Position numbers and translations under genes: made by a program. Positions 25,320 to 33,328 of a stretch of 64,000 nucleotides of DNA are shown piece after piece; the first letter of the stretch is position 1; each line of letters opens with the position of its first letter. This DNA is from Sorangium cellulosum So0157-2 (lineage in GTDB: Bacteria; Myxococcota_A; Polyangia; Polyangiales; Polyangiaceae). Where the stretch lies: assembly GCF_000418325.1 (NCBI RefSeq), contig NC_021658.1:4389501-4453500 (forward strand), given 5' to 3'. Below the pieces are notes generated by a model. It had not been told where the DNA came from. It worked only from the letters and a program-made list of their open reading frames with translations, and made no database searches.

Positions 25320-25400
25320 GGAAGGAATTGGGAGCCACAGAGGCACAGAGTTTCTTTGTTCTCTGCTCTGTGCCCTTTGTGCCTCGGTGGTTCCTTCTCT
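25320..25400. repeat. MITE-like inverted repeat (CCACAGAGGCAC type)
   Basis: CCACAGAGGCACAGAG (25335-25350) is matched by GTGCCTCGGTGG (25379-25390), pairing 11 of 12 positions. An inner CTCTGTGCC pairs again with GGCACAGAG, and the outer GAAGGAA and TTCCTTC also match. This low-GC hairpin element lies in the 460-bp gap between two minus-strand lipoprotein genes and has no coding content. The rest of that gap (25075-25534) shows nothing I recognise. Confidence 0.65.
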
Positions 25401-25534
25401 CATCCAACCGGGATAGGATCGAACGCTATGGTCTTGATGTAACTCGACCTGAACCGCCCTCACGTCCGGCTGACCACGCCGCCGCGCGCCGGCAGCCCTT
25501 CACGGCCGCTGCGCCGAGGCTCCGCGCGCGGCGA

Positions 25535-27127
25535 TCACGCCGCGCGGCCGCGGCGCCGGCGGGAGCCCAGGCCGAGCGCGCCCGCGAGGAACGCCGCGAG
25601 GCCGACGAGCGCGCCGCCGCCCTCGCCTCGCTGCATCGCGCAGACCAGGCCCGACGAGACCTCCGGCTCCGGGGTCTGCCCGCCGCCGCCGGTCCCGCCG
25701 CCGCCCGCGCCGCCGCCGCTTCCGTCGCAGACGTCGCCGATCCCGTCGGCGTCCGCGTCCGCTTGATCCGCGTTGGCCGCCAGCGGGCAGTTGTCGTCGC
25801 CGTCCTCGACGCCGTCATCGTCGTCGTCCTCGTCGTCGACATCGCAGGCGTCGCCCTGATCGTCGCCGTCGCTGTCGGCCTGCTCGGCGTTCGGGACCGC
25901 GCCGCAGTTGTCCGCCTCGTCGGGCACGCCGTCGCCGTCGTCGTCCCCGTCGCAGGCGTCGCCCTGCCCGTCGCCGTCGCTGTCGGTCTGATCGGGATTC
26001 GGGTCCTCGTCGCAGTTGTCCGCCGCGTCGGTCAGGCCGTCGCCGTCGGTGTCCTCGCAGGCGTTGCCCGTGCCGTCATCGTCCGCGTCCGTCTGATCGG
26101 GGTTCGGGACCTCCGGGCAGTTGTCGGCCTCGTTCGGGATGCCGTCGCCGTCGCCGTCGGCGTCGGCGCCGAGATCGCAGGCGTCGCCGCGGCCGTCGGC
26201 GTCGTCGTCGGCCTGATCCTGGTTCGACACGAAGGGGCAGTTGTCGCGCTCGTCCGCGATGCCGTCGTTGTCGTCGTCGTCCTCGCAGGCGTCGCCGGTG
26301 CCGTCGCGGTCCGTATCTTCCTGGAAGAGGTTCGACGCGAGGGGGCAGTTGTCCTCCCCGTCGAGCAAGCCGTCGTCGTCGCTGTCCGGATCGCAGGCGT
26401 CCCCGAGGCTGTCGCCGTCCGTGTTCGTCTGGTCCGGGTTCCGCTCCGCAGGGCAGTTGTCCTCGGCGTTGACGAGCCCGTCGCCGTCGGCGTCGAAGTC
26501 GGGCTCGCAGAAGTCGCCCACGCCGTCGCCGTCGCTGTCCTCCTGGTTCGGATTCTGCGTCACGGGGCAGTTGTCGCAGACGTCGCCGAGCTTGTCGTCG
26601 TCCCGGTCCTCCTGGAGCGGGTTGACCACGCTGGGACAGTTGTCGACCTCGTTGGCGACACCGTCGCCATCGTCATCCGGCGCAGAGGTGTTGTCGTCAC
26701 AGGGATCTCCGATGCCATCTCCGTCGGAGTCCGTCTGATCCCGGTTCTGCAGGCTCTCGCAGTTGTCGGCGTCGTTGAGGACGCCGTCGCCGTCGAAGTC
26801 GTCGTCGCAGGCGTCCCCGAGCGCGTCGTCGTCGAGGTCTTCTTGAGACGGGTTTGGAACGGACGTACAGTTGTCGGCACCGTTACTGATGCCGTCGTTG
26901 TCCAAGTCGTCATCGCAGACATCCCCGATCGCGTCGCTGTCGCCGTCCGCCTGGTTCGGGTTTGCTATGTAGGGGCAGTTGTCGTTCGGATCTGCAACTC
27001 CATCACTATCTGTATCCTCGGCCGCCCACCCCGCGACCGGCAGCATCACCCCGAGCACCCCCGCCGCGAGCCCCATCGCCAACCGTCGCCCGCGCGACCG
27101 CACGCCCTTCTTCCCCGCACGCATCAT
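25535..27127 (-). CDS. Thrombospondin type 3 repeat protein with C-terminal sorting-type anchor
   Basis: A 530-residue exported protein: signal peptide in LAMGLAAGVLGVMLPVAGWA, then twelve thrombospondin type 3 repeats. Each has the form DNCP...NPxQxDxDxDGxGDxCD, first NCPYIANPNQADGD and last NCPLAANADQADAD. The dense Asp and paired-Cys pattern binds Ca2+ in this family. A Gly-rich linker leads to a C-terminal hydrophobic segment (ALVGLAAFLAGALGLG) and Arg cluster (SRRRRGRAA), like a MYXO-CTERM tail. Tandem ATGs (27127, 27124) have GGAGG four and seven bases upstream. It begins 31 bases after the propeller gene and likely belongs to the PEGA-propeller-TSP3 operon. A calcium-dependent surface scaffold is the likely role. 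Confidence 0.92.
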   Translation of the reverse strand: MMRAGKKGVRSRGRRLAMGLAAGVLGVMLPVAGWAAEDTDSDGVADPNDNCPYIANPNQADGDSDAIGDVCDDDLDNDGISNGADNCTSVPNPSQEDLDDDALGDACDDDFDGDGVLNDADNCESLQNRDQTDSDGDGIGDPCDDNTSAPDDDGDGVANEVDNCPSVVNPLQEDRDDDKLGDVCDNCPVTQNPNQEDSDGDGVGDFCEPDFDADGDGLVNAEDNCPAERNPDQTNTDGDSLGDACDPDSDDDGLLDGEDNCPLASNLFQEDTDRDGTGDACEDDDDNDGIADERDNCPFVSNQDQADDDADGRGDACDLGADADGDGDGIPNEADNCPEVPNPDQTDADDDGTGNACEDTDGDGLTDAADNCDEDPNPDQTDSDGDGQGDACDGDDDGDGVPDEADNCGAVPNAEQADSDGDDQGDACDVDDEDDDDDGVEDGDDNCPLAANADQADADADGIGDVCDGSGGGAGGGGTGGGGQTPEPEVSSGLVCAMQRGEGGGALVGLAAFLAGALGLGSRRRRGRAA

Positions 27128-27158
27128 CGCGCCTCCATCCTTCCCGGCGATCGCCGCT

Positions 27159-28622
27159 TCACGGCGACAGCTTGGTCACGAACACGTCCGTGCCCTCGCC
27201 GCCCTCGAGCCGCTTGTCCCCGAACTTCACCGTCCCGGTGAACGCCCCCGTGACGAACACCTGCCGCTCCCGGTCGATGGCCACGCCCGTCGCCCGGTCC
27301 GCGCCCGCCCCGCCGAAGCGGTGGCTCCACCGGAAGCCGCCCTCGGGATCGAGCTTGGCCACGAACACGTCGTCGCCGCCCGCGCTCCTCACGGGCCCCG
27401 CCGCGAGCGACGCCTCGCCGCGGAACCCCCCCGCCACGAGCACCTCCCCCGTCCCGTCGACGAGCAGCTGCCCCAGCGTCGCGCCCTGCTCGCCGATGAC
27501 CCGGCTGTAGAGGTGCCCGCCCTTCGCATCGAGCTTCGCCACGAACACCGCCGGCCGGTCCCCCGCCACCCGCGCCACCCGCGGCCCCCCGCCGAGGTCG
27601 ATCGCCCCGCGGAGCTCCCCGCCCACGATCACGTTGCCCGCGCCGTCCACCGCCACCGCCCTGGCCCGCTGCAGCCCCGCGTCGCCGAAGCGCTTGCTCC
27701 AGCGGTGCTTGCCGAGCGCGTCGAAGCTCGCCACGAACACGTCGAGATCCCCCGCGCTCTCCAGCGGATCGCCGCCGAGATCGAGCGTCCCGGCGAAGTC
27801 CCCGACCACGATCGCGTTGCCGCGCTCATCCATCGCCACGGCGCGGGCCTGCTGATCGAAGCCGTCGCCGAACCGCGCGCTCCAGAGCGGCGTCCCGTCG
27901 GCGTCGAAGCTCGCCACGAACACGTCGCTGCCGCCCGCGCTCTGGAGCCGGTCCTTGCCGACGCTCAGCGCGCCCGAGAAGCGGCCGGCCACGACGAGGC
28001 GCCCCGCCGCGATCGCCGCCACGCCCGTCGCCGCCTGGAAGCCGATGCCCCCGAGCGGCTGCAGCCACAGCTCCCGCCCCTCGGCGTCGAGCCGCGCGAC
28101 GTAGCCGTCCCGCCCGCCGGCGCTCGTCCGCGGCGCGCCGCCGAACTCCAGCGTGCCCGAGAACTCCCCCGCCACGAGGAGGCCCTCGTTCCCGTCGCTC
28201 GCGACGGCGTTCACGATCTGCGGGTCGAACGCCCCGAAGCGCTTCAGCCCGAGCCCCGCCCCGTCGCTCGCCGAGAGCCGCGCCCAGAAGACGTTCTCCA
28301 CGCCGATCGGCGTCACGCGCTCGTCGTCGAGGGCCACGCCCTCCGCCGCCGTGAGCCGGCCGAGGAGCGCCGCGCTGCGGTCGTCCGCGACGGCCACGCT
28401 CGCCCCGGCCTGCTCCCCGTCGCCCCCGAGCGCGCGCGCCCACTGCACCTCGCCGCCCGCCGGCGGCGCGCCGCCGCCCCCCTCGCCGCCCGCGGCGCCG
28501 CCCGAGCCCGTCGTCGCGGCCGAGAGGCTGAGCTCCGGCGCGCAGCCGAGCGCCGCGCCGCCGAGCGCCACGCAGCCGAGCGCCGCCGCGGCCGAAGCCG
28601 CCATGAAATGTCGCGCCATCAT
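27159..28622 (-). CDS. Beta-propeller (SBBP-like) lipoprotein
   Basis: A 487-residue lipoprotein. MMARHFMAASAAAALGCVAL with the following ALGC lipobox leads to a Gly-rich linker (GSGGAAGGEGGGGAPP). About eight repeats of a roughly 50-residue blade follow, with the pattern VAGxFSGTLxFGGxP, SAGGxDxFVAxLDAxG, then LWSxRFGDG (for example FSGALSVGKDRLQSAGGSDV, SFDADGTPLWSARFGDG). This is the SBBP-type propeller common in myxobacterial surface proteins. No enzymatic residues are evident. The start overlaps the upstream stop by one base (TGATG), so its translation is coupled to the PEGA gene. It closely resembles the protein encoded at 33329-35104 in layout and motif. Confidence 0.88.
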   Translation of the reverse strand: MMARHFMAASAAAALGCVALGGAALGCAPELSLSAATTGSGGAAGGEGGGGAPPAGGEVQWARALGGDGEQAGASVAVADDRSAALLGRLTAAEGVALDDERVTPIGVENVFWARLSASDGAGLGLKRFGAFDPQIVNAVASDGNEGLLVAGEFSGTLEFGGAPRTSAGGRDGYVARLDAEGRELWLQPLGGIGFQAATGVAAIAAGRLVVAGRFSGALSVGKDRLQSAGGSDVFVASFDADGTPLWSARFGDGFDQQARAVAMDERGNAIVVGDFAGTLDLGGDPLESAGDLDVFVASFDALGKHRWSKRFGDAGLQRARAVAVDGAGNVIVGGELRGAIDLGGGPRVARVAGDRPAVFVAKLDAKGGHLYSRVIGEQGATLGQLLVDGTGEVLVAGGFRGEASLAAGPVRSAGGDDVFVAKLDPEGGFRWSHRFGGAGADRATGVAIDRERQVFVTGAFTGTVKFGDKRLEGGEGTDVFVTKLSP

Positions 28623-29659
28623 CAGAACGCCCCCTGCCACACCACGCCCCGCGCCGTGGGGGTCACGAGCGGCACGAGCGACGCCGCCGCCCGCTCGTCG
28701 CCCGCCCTGGGCCGCAGGAGGATGCCGCCGAGCGCCGCGCCGACGCCGGCGACGCCGATCGCGCCGAGCGTCACCGACAGCCCGAGGCTCCGGTTCCACC
28801 GCGCCCGGAGCGCCTCCATGCTCTCGAGGTCGTACGCGCGCCGATCGCACACGGACCCGGGGCAGTCCTGCTCGACCCGATCGCGCGCGGCCGCGTGGTC
28901 GACCGCGAACGCCACGCTCCCCGCGAGCGCCGCGAGCCCCACGCCGCCCGCCGCCCACGCCCACAGCGGCACGGGCGCGCGAGCCTCCGCGGGCGCGCTC
29001 TCGGGCGGCGGCTGGCCTGGGGCGCCGGCCCCGGCCGCGGGACCGCGCCCCGGGACGAGGGCGATGCGGACCTCCACCGGCGCGCGCTCCGCCTCCTTCA
29101 GCGTGACCTCGCGCCGCTCGGTCTGGAAGCCGGGCGCCGCCACCACCACCTCGTGGCGACCGGGGTTGAGCTTGCGGGGGTAGGGGAGCGCCGCGCGGGG
29201 GATCGGCTGGCCGTCCACCCGCGCCTCGATCTGGTCCAGCGACGCGCCCTCGACGCGCAGCACGAGCGACGGGATGCGCGCGTCGAGCTGCTCGACGAGC
29301 GCCGCGGCCGCCGCCCGCGCCTGCGTGAACGCCGGGGGCTCGTCCTTCCCGAGGGGCAGGTGGACGACCTCGTACGCCGTCTCCCGGGCCTCGAGCAGGT
29401 GGCCCAGCGCCTCGTCCGCGCGCGCCAGATCGAGCCCCGTCGTGGGGGCGCGGACGAGCGCGTGGGCGGCGTGGAAGTCCGCGCGGGCGGCCGCCACGTC
29501 CCCCGCGTCGCGCTTCTTGCGCCCCTCGATGAGGAGCGTCCGCGCGGTCTGTCGATCGGCCGCCGAGGGCTCGGCCCGCGCCGGGAGCGCCACGGCGACC
29601 GAGAGGACAGCCAAGGCGATGCCCGCGGCGCGCGGGGCACGAGGGCGCAGGAAATTCAT
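28622..29659 (-). CDS. PEGA-domain protein with TPR-like N-terminus
   Basis: A 345-residue protein: signal peptide ending near LPARAEPS. A helical TPR-like region follows (about residues 30-125: TARTLLIEGRKKRDAGDVAA, RADFHAAHALVRAPTTGLDL). Next is a PEGA domain (about 128-200: LVLRVEGASLDQIEARVDGQ, then LNPGRHEVVVAAPGFQTE), a Pro-rich linker and two hydrophobic helices (WAWAAGGVGLAALAGSVAFA and LGAIGVAGVGAALGGILL). Myxobacteria encode many such envelope proteins. PEGA domains bind or present partners, and the exact role is unknown. The ATG at 29659 has only a weak GGTGATGAG upstream. It is the first of three co-oriented genes with coupled or near-contiguous junctions. Confidence 0.85.
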   Translation of the reverse strand: MNFLRPRAPRAAGIALAVLSVAVALPARAEPSAADRQTARTLLIEGRKKRDAGDVAAARADFHAAHALVRAPTTGLDLARADEALGHLLEARETAYEVVHLPLGKDEPPAFTQARAAAAALVEQLDARIPSLVLRVEGASLDQIEARVDGQPIPRAALPYPRKLNPGRHEVVVAAPGFQTERREVTLKEAERAPVEVRIALVPGRGPAAGAGAPGQPPPESAPAEARAPVPLWAWAAGGVGLAALAGSVAFAVDHAAARDRVEQDCPGSVCDRRAYDLESMEALRARWNRSLGLSVTLGAIGVAGVGAALGGILLRPRAGDERAAASLVPLVTPTARGVVWQGAF

Positions 29660-29781
29660 CTCATCACCAAGCCGCCGGGAACCCTCCCGGACCACCCGGT
29701 CATGATCGCACGCGGCTCGCGCGGGGGTCAACTGCGCCCTCACGCGGCGCGTCGCGCGCAAGCGCGCATGGCGCTCGCCGA

Positions 29782-31434
29782 TCAGGTGGCCGGGCGACTC
29801 TGGGGCAGGTTCACGGCCGACACCGGGACGGCGACGACCTCGGGCGTGCCCTTCGGCGTCACCGATTCTCCGGCGCCGGCGGGCGCCTCGCTCGGCGCGA
29901 CCGGCGCGAGATCGGCCGTCGCCGGGCCGCGCAGGACGCGGCCCATGGCGTCGTACCGGGCGCCGTGACAGCGGCAGTCCCAGCTGCGCTCCGCGGGGTT
30001 CCACGACACGATGCCGCCGAGGTGGGGGCACATGGCCGACATCTCGTGGAGCTGCCCCTGCGGATCGCGGTAGACGGCGAGCTTCTTGAGACCCCTGCGC
30101 ACGACGGCCCCGCTGCCCGGCGCGATCTGCGCCACGTCGCCGACATCGCCCTTGCCGAGCCACGAGGCGTACTGGCAGGCGACATTGACGTTCTCCTTCA
30201 CGTACTCCGAGACGGCGGCCGCGCTCAGGTTGACGCGCGCGGGATCGAAGAGCGACGCCATCCGGTTCTCCCGGCCCTGGACGAGATCCGAGATCACCAG
30301 CCCGGCGATGGTCCCGTGCGTCATGCCGTTGCCGCAGTCGCCCGTGGAGATCAGGATCCTCGAGTCGCGCTTGACGCGGCCGATGTAGGCGAGCCCGTCG
30401 ACCGTCTCCATCACCTCGCCGGACCAGCGGTGCAGCACCTCGCCGGCCTGCGCGAAGCGCTCCCTCGCCCACGCCTCGAGCCGCGCGTACCGCTGGTCTG
30501 CGTCGCTGGCCTGGCCCGTCTTGTGGTCCTCGCCGCCCACGATGAGCACCTGGTCCGGGCCGTCCGCGCCGTCGACGTTCGCCACGCGGACGTAATGGAA
30601 CGGATCGGCCGTGTCCCAGTAGAGGCCCGGCGCGACGGCGTCCCGGGGCACGCGCAGGCCGATGACGTACGTCCGGTATCCGGCCTGCTTCATGTGCACG
30701 CGGATGCGCGGGATGAACGGCGAGCTCGTGGCGAGCACGGCCGCGTTCGCCACCACCTGGAGGCCCCGCGCGGTCTTGACGACGACCTTGTGCGGCGCCG
30801 CGTCCTCGTCGACGTCGACCACGTGCGCCAGCGTGTAGAGCTTGCCGCCGTCGCGCTCGATCGCCCGCGATAGCCCCGCGAGGTACCTGCGAATGTGAAA
30901 TTGCGCCTGATCGGGGAAACAGACCGCGGGCCCCGTGTCGAAATCGACGAGCGGCGCCCGGTCGACGTAATGGACCGAGCCCAGCCCGGCGCGGTGCGCG
31001 GCCTGGATCTCGTCGCGGAGCGTCATCGGGGGCGACCCCGGGGCCGCGAAGAGATAGCCGTGGACGCGCCGGAAGTCGCAGTCGATCTCCTCTTCCTTGA
31101 CGATGCGCTCGATCGTGTCGATGGCCATCGTGTGGCTGCGCGCGGCGAGCCGCAGGTGGCTCACGTTGTGGAGCTTCGCGAGCGAGGCCCAGCGCCGGTC
31201 GAGCGCGTGGGTGATGTGCGCGGTCGTGAAGCCCGACTCGCCCCCGCCGACCGCGCCGTTGTCGAGGACGATGACGCGCTTGCCCGCCTTGGCGAGGAGA
31301 TAGGCCGTCGTCAGCCCGGCGATCCCGGCGCCCACCACGCACACGTCCGCCGTGTGATCGGTCGCGAGGGGGGCCATGGGAGGGAGGACGGCGTGGGTCC
31401 AGACGGTGTTCTTATCGTAGGCTCGCTCCGTCAT
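29782..31434 (-). CDS. FAD-dependent oxidoreductase with C-terminal Rieske [2Fe-2S] domain
   Basis: A 550-residue flavoprotein fusion. The N-terminal Rossmann dinucleotide motif is DVCVVGAGIAGLTTAYLLAK, within a DadA/glycine-oxidase-like fold (about residues 1-400), including TGDCGNGMTHGTIAG near the flavin. The C-terminal Rieske domain (about 420-510) has both cluster motifs: CPHLGG and CRCHGARYD, giving the two Cys and two His ligands. Electrons should pass between flavin and cluster; the substrate (an amine or amino acid type is likely for the fold) is unknown. No signal peptide, so cytoplasmic. The ATG at 31434 follows GGAG by five bases. It is flanked by gaps of over 100 bases and may be a single-gene unit. 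Confidence 0.92.
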   Translation of the reverse strand: MTERAYDKNTVWTHAVLPPMAPLATDHTADVCVVGAGIAGLTTAYLLAKAGKRVIVLDNGAVGGGESGFTTAHITHALDRRWASLAKLHNVSHLRLAARSHTMAIDTIERIVKEEEIDCDFRRVHGYLFAAPGSPPMTLRDEIQAAHRAGLGSVHYVDRAPLVDFDTGPAVCFPDQAQFHIRRYLAGLSRAIERDGGKLYTLAHVVDVDEDAAPHKVVVKTARGLQVVANAAVLATSSPFIPRIRVHMKQAGYRTYVIGLRVPRDAVAPGLYWDTADPFHYVRVANVDGADGPDQVLIVGGEDHKTGQASDADQRYARLEAWARERFAQAGEVLHRWSGEVMETVDGLAYIGRVKRDSRILISTGDCGNGMTHGTIAGLVISDLVQGRENRMASLFDPARVNLSAAAVSEYVKENVNVACQYASWLGKGDVGDVAQIAPGSGAVVRRGLKKLAVYRDPQGQLHEMSAMCPHLGGIVSWNPAERSWDCRCHGARYDAMGRVLRGPATADLAPVAPSEAPAGAGESVTPKGTPEVVAVPVSAVNLPQSRPAT

Positions 31435-31578
31435 AAACGCTCCGCTCGTGGACGCCGAGGGCTGCATCCCGGCGCTCGGTCTCGGTCATCCATCGTCAAT
31501 CGATCGTCTCGCCCGCCTCGCGCGAGGCGCGGTGTCGCTCTGCCCCCGGGAGGCGCGGTGAAGAAGGGCGCCCGGGCG

Positions 31579-32862
31579 TCATGTGTCGCGCCTCGACAGG
31601 GCGACGAGCAGCCCGTAATGGTCGGAGAAGCCGCTCTTCACCTTCTTCTTGCCCGCCTCGATCGTGAGGTTCGACCGCATGATCTGGGCCCCGTGCGCGT
31701 CGCCCTCGAAGCCGCGCAGCAGCACGTGATCGATCAGCAGCCCGCGGGTGCCCTTCCCCCCGTCGAGGGGGTTGTCGAAGCAATACGTGCACTTCGCGTC
31801 CTCCTGGGACGCGTAGGGGTTCACGAAGCCGCGCGCGAGCAGCCGGTCGTAATGGGCGGGCAGGCGCGCCGAGATCGAGGGCGCTTTGGCCGGGCCGGTG
31901 TTGAGATCGCCGAGCAGCGCGGTCGCGCCGCGGCCGCCCGTCCTGCGATCGATGTAGTCGAGGAGCGCGTCGAGCTGCGCGGACTGGTCCTTTTGCCACG
32001 ACGTGTCGCGGGGGTGCGGGACGCCCTCCAGGCTCGCCGTGAGGTGGGTGCAGAAGACGTGGAGCTCGCCGACGGAAGGGGGCGAGATCCGGGCATAGAG
32101 CACGGCGCGCCGATCGATCGCGGACGGGAGCACCAGCGCGTCGCGCTCGAGGATCTCGGCGCTCGTCAGGAGGGCGGTGCCGGAGGCCCCGGAGTAGGCC
32201 TCCACGGCCGCCGCGCCGCCGGCGCGCGCGGGGGGACGCGCGCCGGCGGCGCTGTTCGTGCGTGTGCGAAGGCACGCTCGAGCAAGCTCGTCAGGCCCCT
32301 GCCGCGGGTTCGCGGAGAGGCAGTTGAAGCAGTCGGGCGACAGGCTGGTGAGCCTCGCCGAGCAGCTCTGGAGGAGGCACGGGAGCAAGGCGTGCTGGGT
32401 CAGGCCGGCGCAGCTCTTCGCGGCGCACGCGACGAGCGGATCGGTCTCCTGCTGCGTGCAGCCGCCGTCCTCGCGGCCCGGGGGCAACCGGAAGGTATGC
32501 GGCAAGGCGCTGGACGTGGCGGAGACGAGCTGCTGCCAGTGCTCCTCGAGCCAGAACTCCTGCACGCAGAGCAGGTCCACGGGCTGCTCGGCGAGCGCGC
32601 GGATGAGCGGCTCCGCCCGCTCGTCGACGTATTTCAGCACGCCCATCGCGAGCCCGCCGTTGTACGTGGCCACGCGAAACGGAGATGCCTGCTTCGGCCC
32701 GGCGCTGCCGCGCGCCGCGCCCGGCTGCGGCGCGGCGGCCGGCGGCGCGACGCCGCCCTCGGGCGCGCCGGCGCTCTCCCGCGCGCGGCTCGTGTCGCCG
32801 CTGCACGCGGAGAGCGCGAGCGCACCGAGGATCGCCGCGCTCCGAAGCCAAGCCGTCTGCAT
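31579..32862 (-). CDS. Endonuclease/exonuclease/phosphatase-family lipoprotein
   Basis: A 427-residue protein. Signal peptide MQTAWLRSAAILGALALSAC has a good LSAC lipobox and is followed by a Pro/Ala linker. The catalytic EEP fold spans the rest: FRVATYNGGL, DLLCVQEFW (metal Glu), ELHVFCTHLTA, LLGDLNTGPAKA (Asp and Asn), LLIDHVLLRG and FSDHYGLLV (final catalytic SDH). A cysteine-rich insert (residues about 130-200: CTQQETDPLVACAAKSCAG ... CFNCLS) interrupts the domain and should form disulfides outside the cytoplasm. Relatives include nucleases, sphingomyelinases and phosphoinositide phosphatases, so a secreted phosphodiesterase is the safest call. The start lacks a strong ribosome-binding site. 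Confidence 0.85.
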   Translation of the reverse strand: MQTAWLRSAAILGALALSACSGDTSRARESAGAPEGGVAPPAAAPQPGAARGSAGPKQASPFRVATYNGGLAMGVLKYVDERAEPLIRALAEQPVDLLCVQEFWLEEHWQQLVSATSSALPHTFRLPPGREDGGCTQQETDPLVACAAKSCAGLTQHALLPCLLQSCSARLTSLSPDCFNCLSANPRQGPDELARACLRTRTNSAAGARPPARAGGAAAVEAYSGASGTALLTSAEILERDALVLPSAIDRRAVLYARISPPSVGELHVFCTHLTASLEGVPHPRDTSWQKDQSAQLDALLDYIDRRTGGRGATALLGDLNTGPAKAPSISARLPAHYDRLLARGFVNPYASQEDAKCTYCFDNPLDGGKGTRGLLIDHVLLRGFEGDAHGAQIMRSNLTIEAGKKKVKSGFSDHYGLLVALSRRDT

Positions 32863-33328
32863 CAGGCTGCTGGACGATGCAGATCGCGTACCGCGGCCCG
32901 CCCGCCGCCCCGCACGGCGCGCGCGGCCGAAGACGCGGCGCCTTCGCGCGTGCGCGCGCTGAGGCATTCCGCCACAATGGGACAAAGCTGCACCGGGCGG
33001 GGCGGTCGCGCGTCGAGCGCCGGCGCGCATCGCCGCGGGGGAGCGACGCGCCGGGCGCGCGCTCGAGAGCGCGGCGCGCTGCCGGGGGCGCCGCGCTGTC
33101 GGGGGGCGCGCTGTGGAATCGGGACGTGCCGTGGAGGCGGAACCGGGGGTAGCAGGTTGTCGCCCTGGATTTCGCCGAGACGGCTGTTGATTCGAACGGC
33201 GGGCACGCGTACTCCAGCTTCACGACACAGCGGATAGGACGTTCGACACCCCACAGAGCTGGGTACCGGACCATCCTTGGCTCCACCGAACGCCCCGCGG
33301 CGAGGGTTCTTCGTCGAGACATGGAGGA
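32863..33328. other. Divergent intergenic region
   Basis: Some 465 bases separate the minus-strand phosphodiesterase gene from the plus-strand propeller gene. The right-hand 200 bases are less GC-rich and should contain promoters. I see no palindromic operator or RNA gene. Confidence 0.5.
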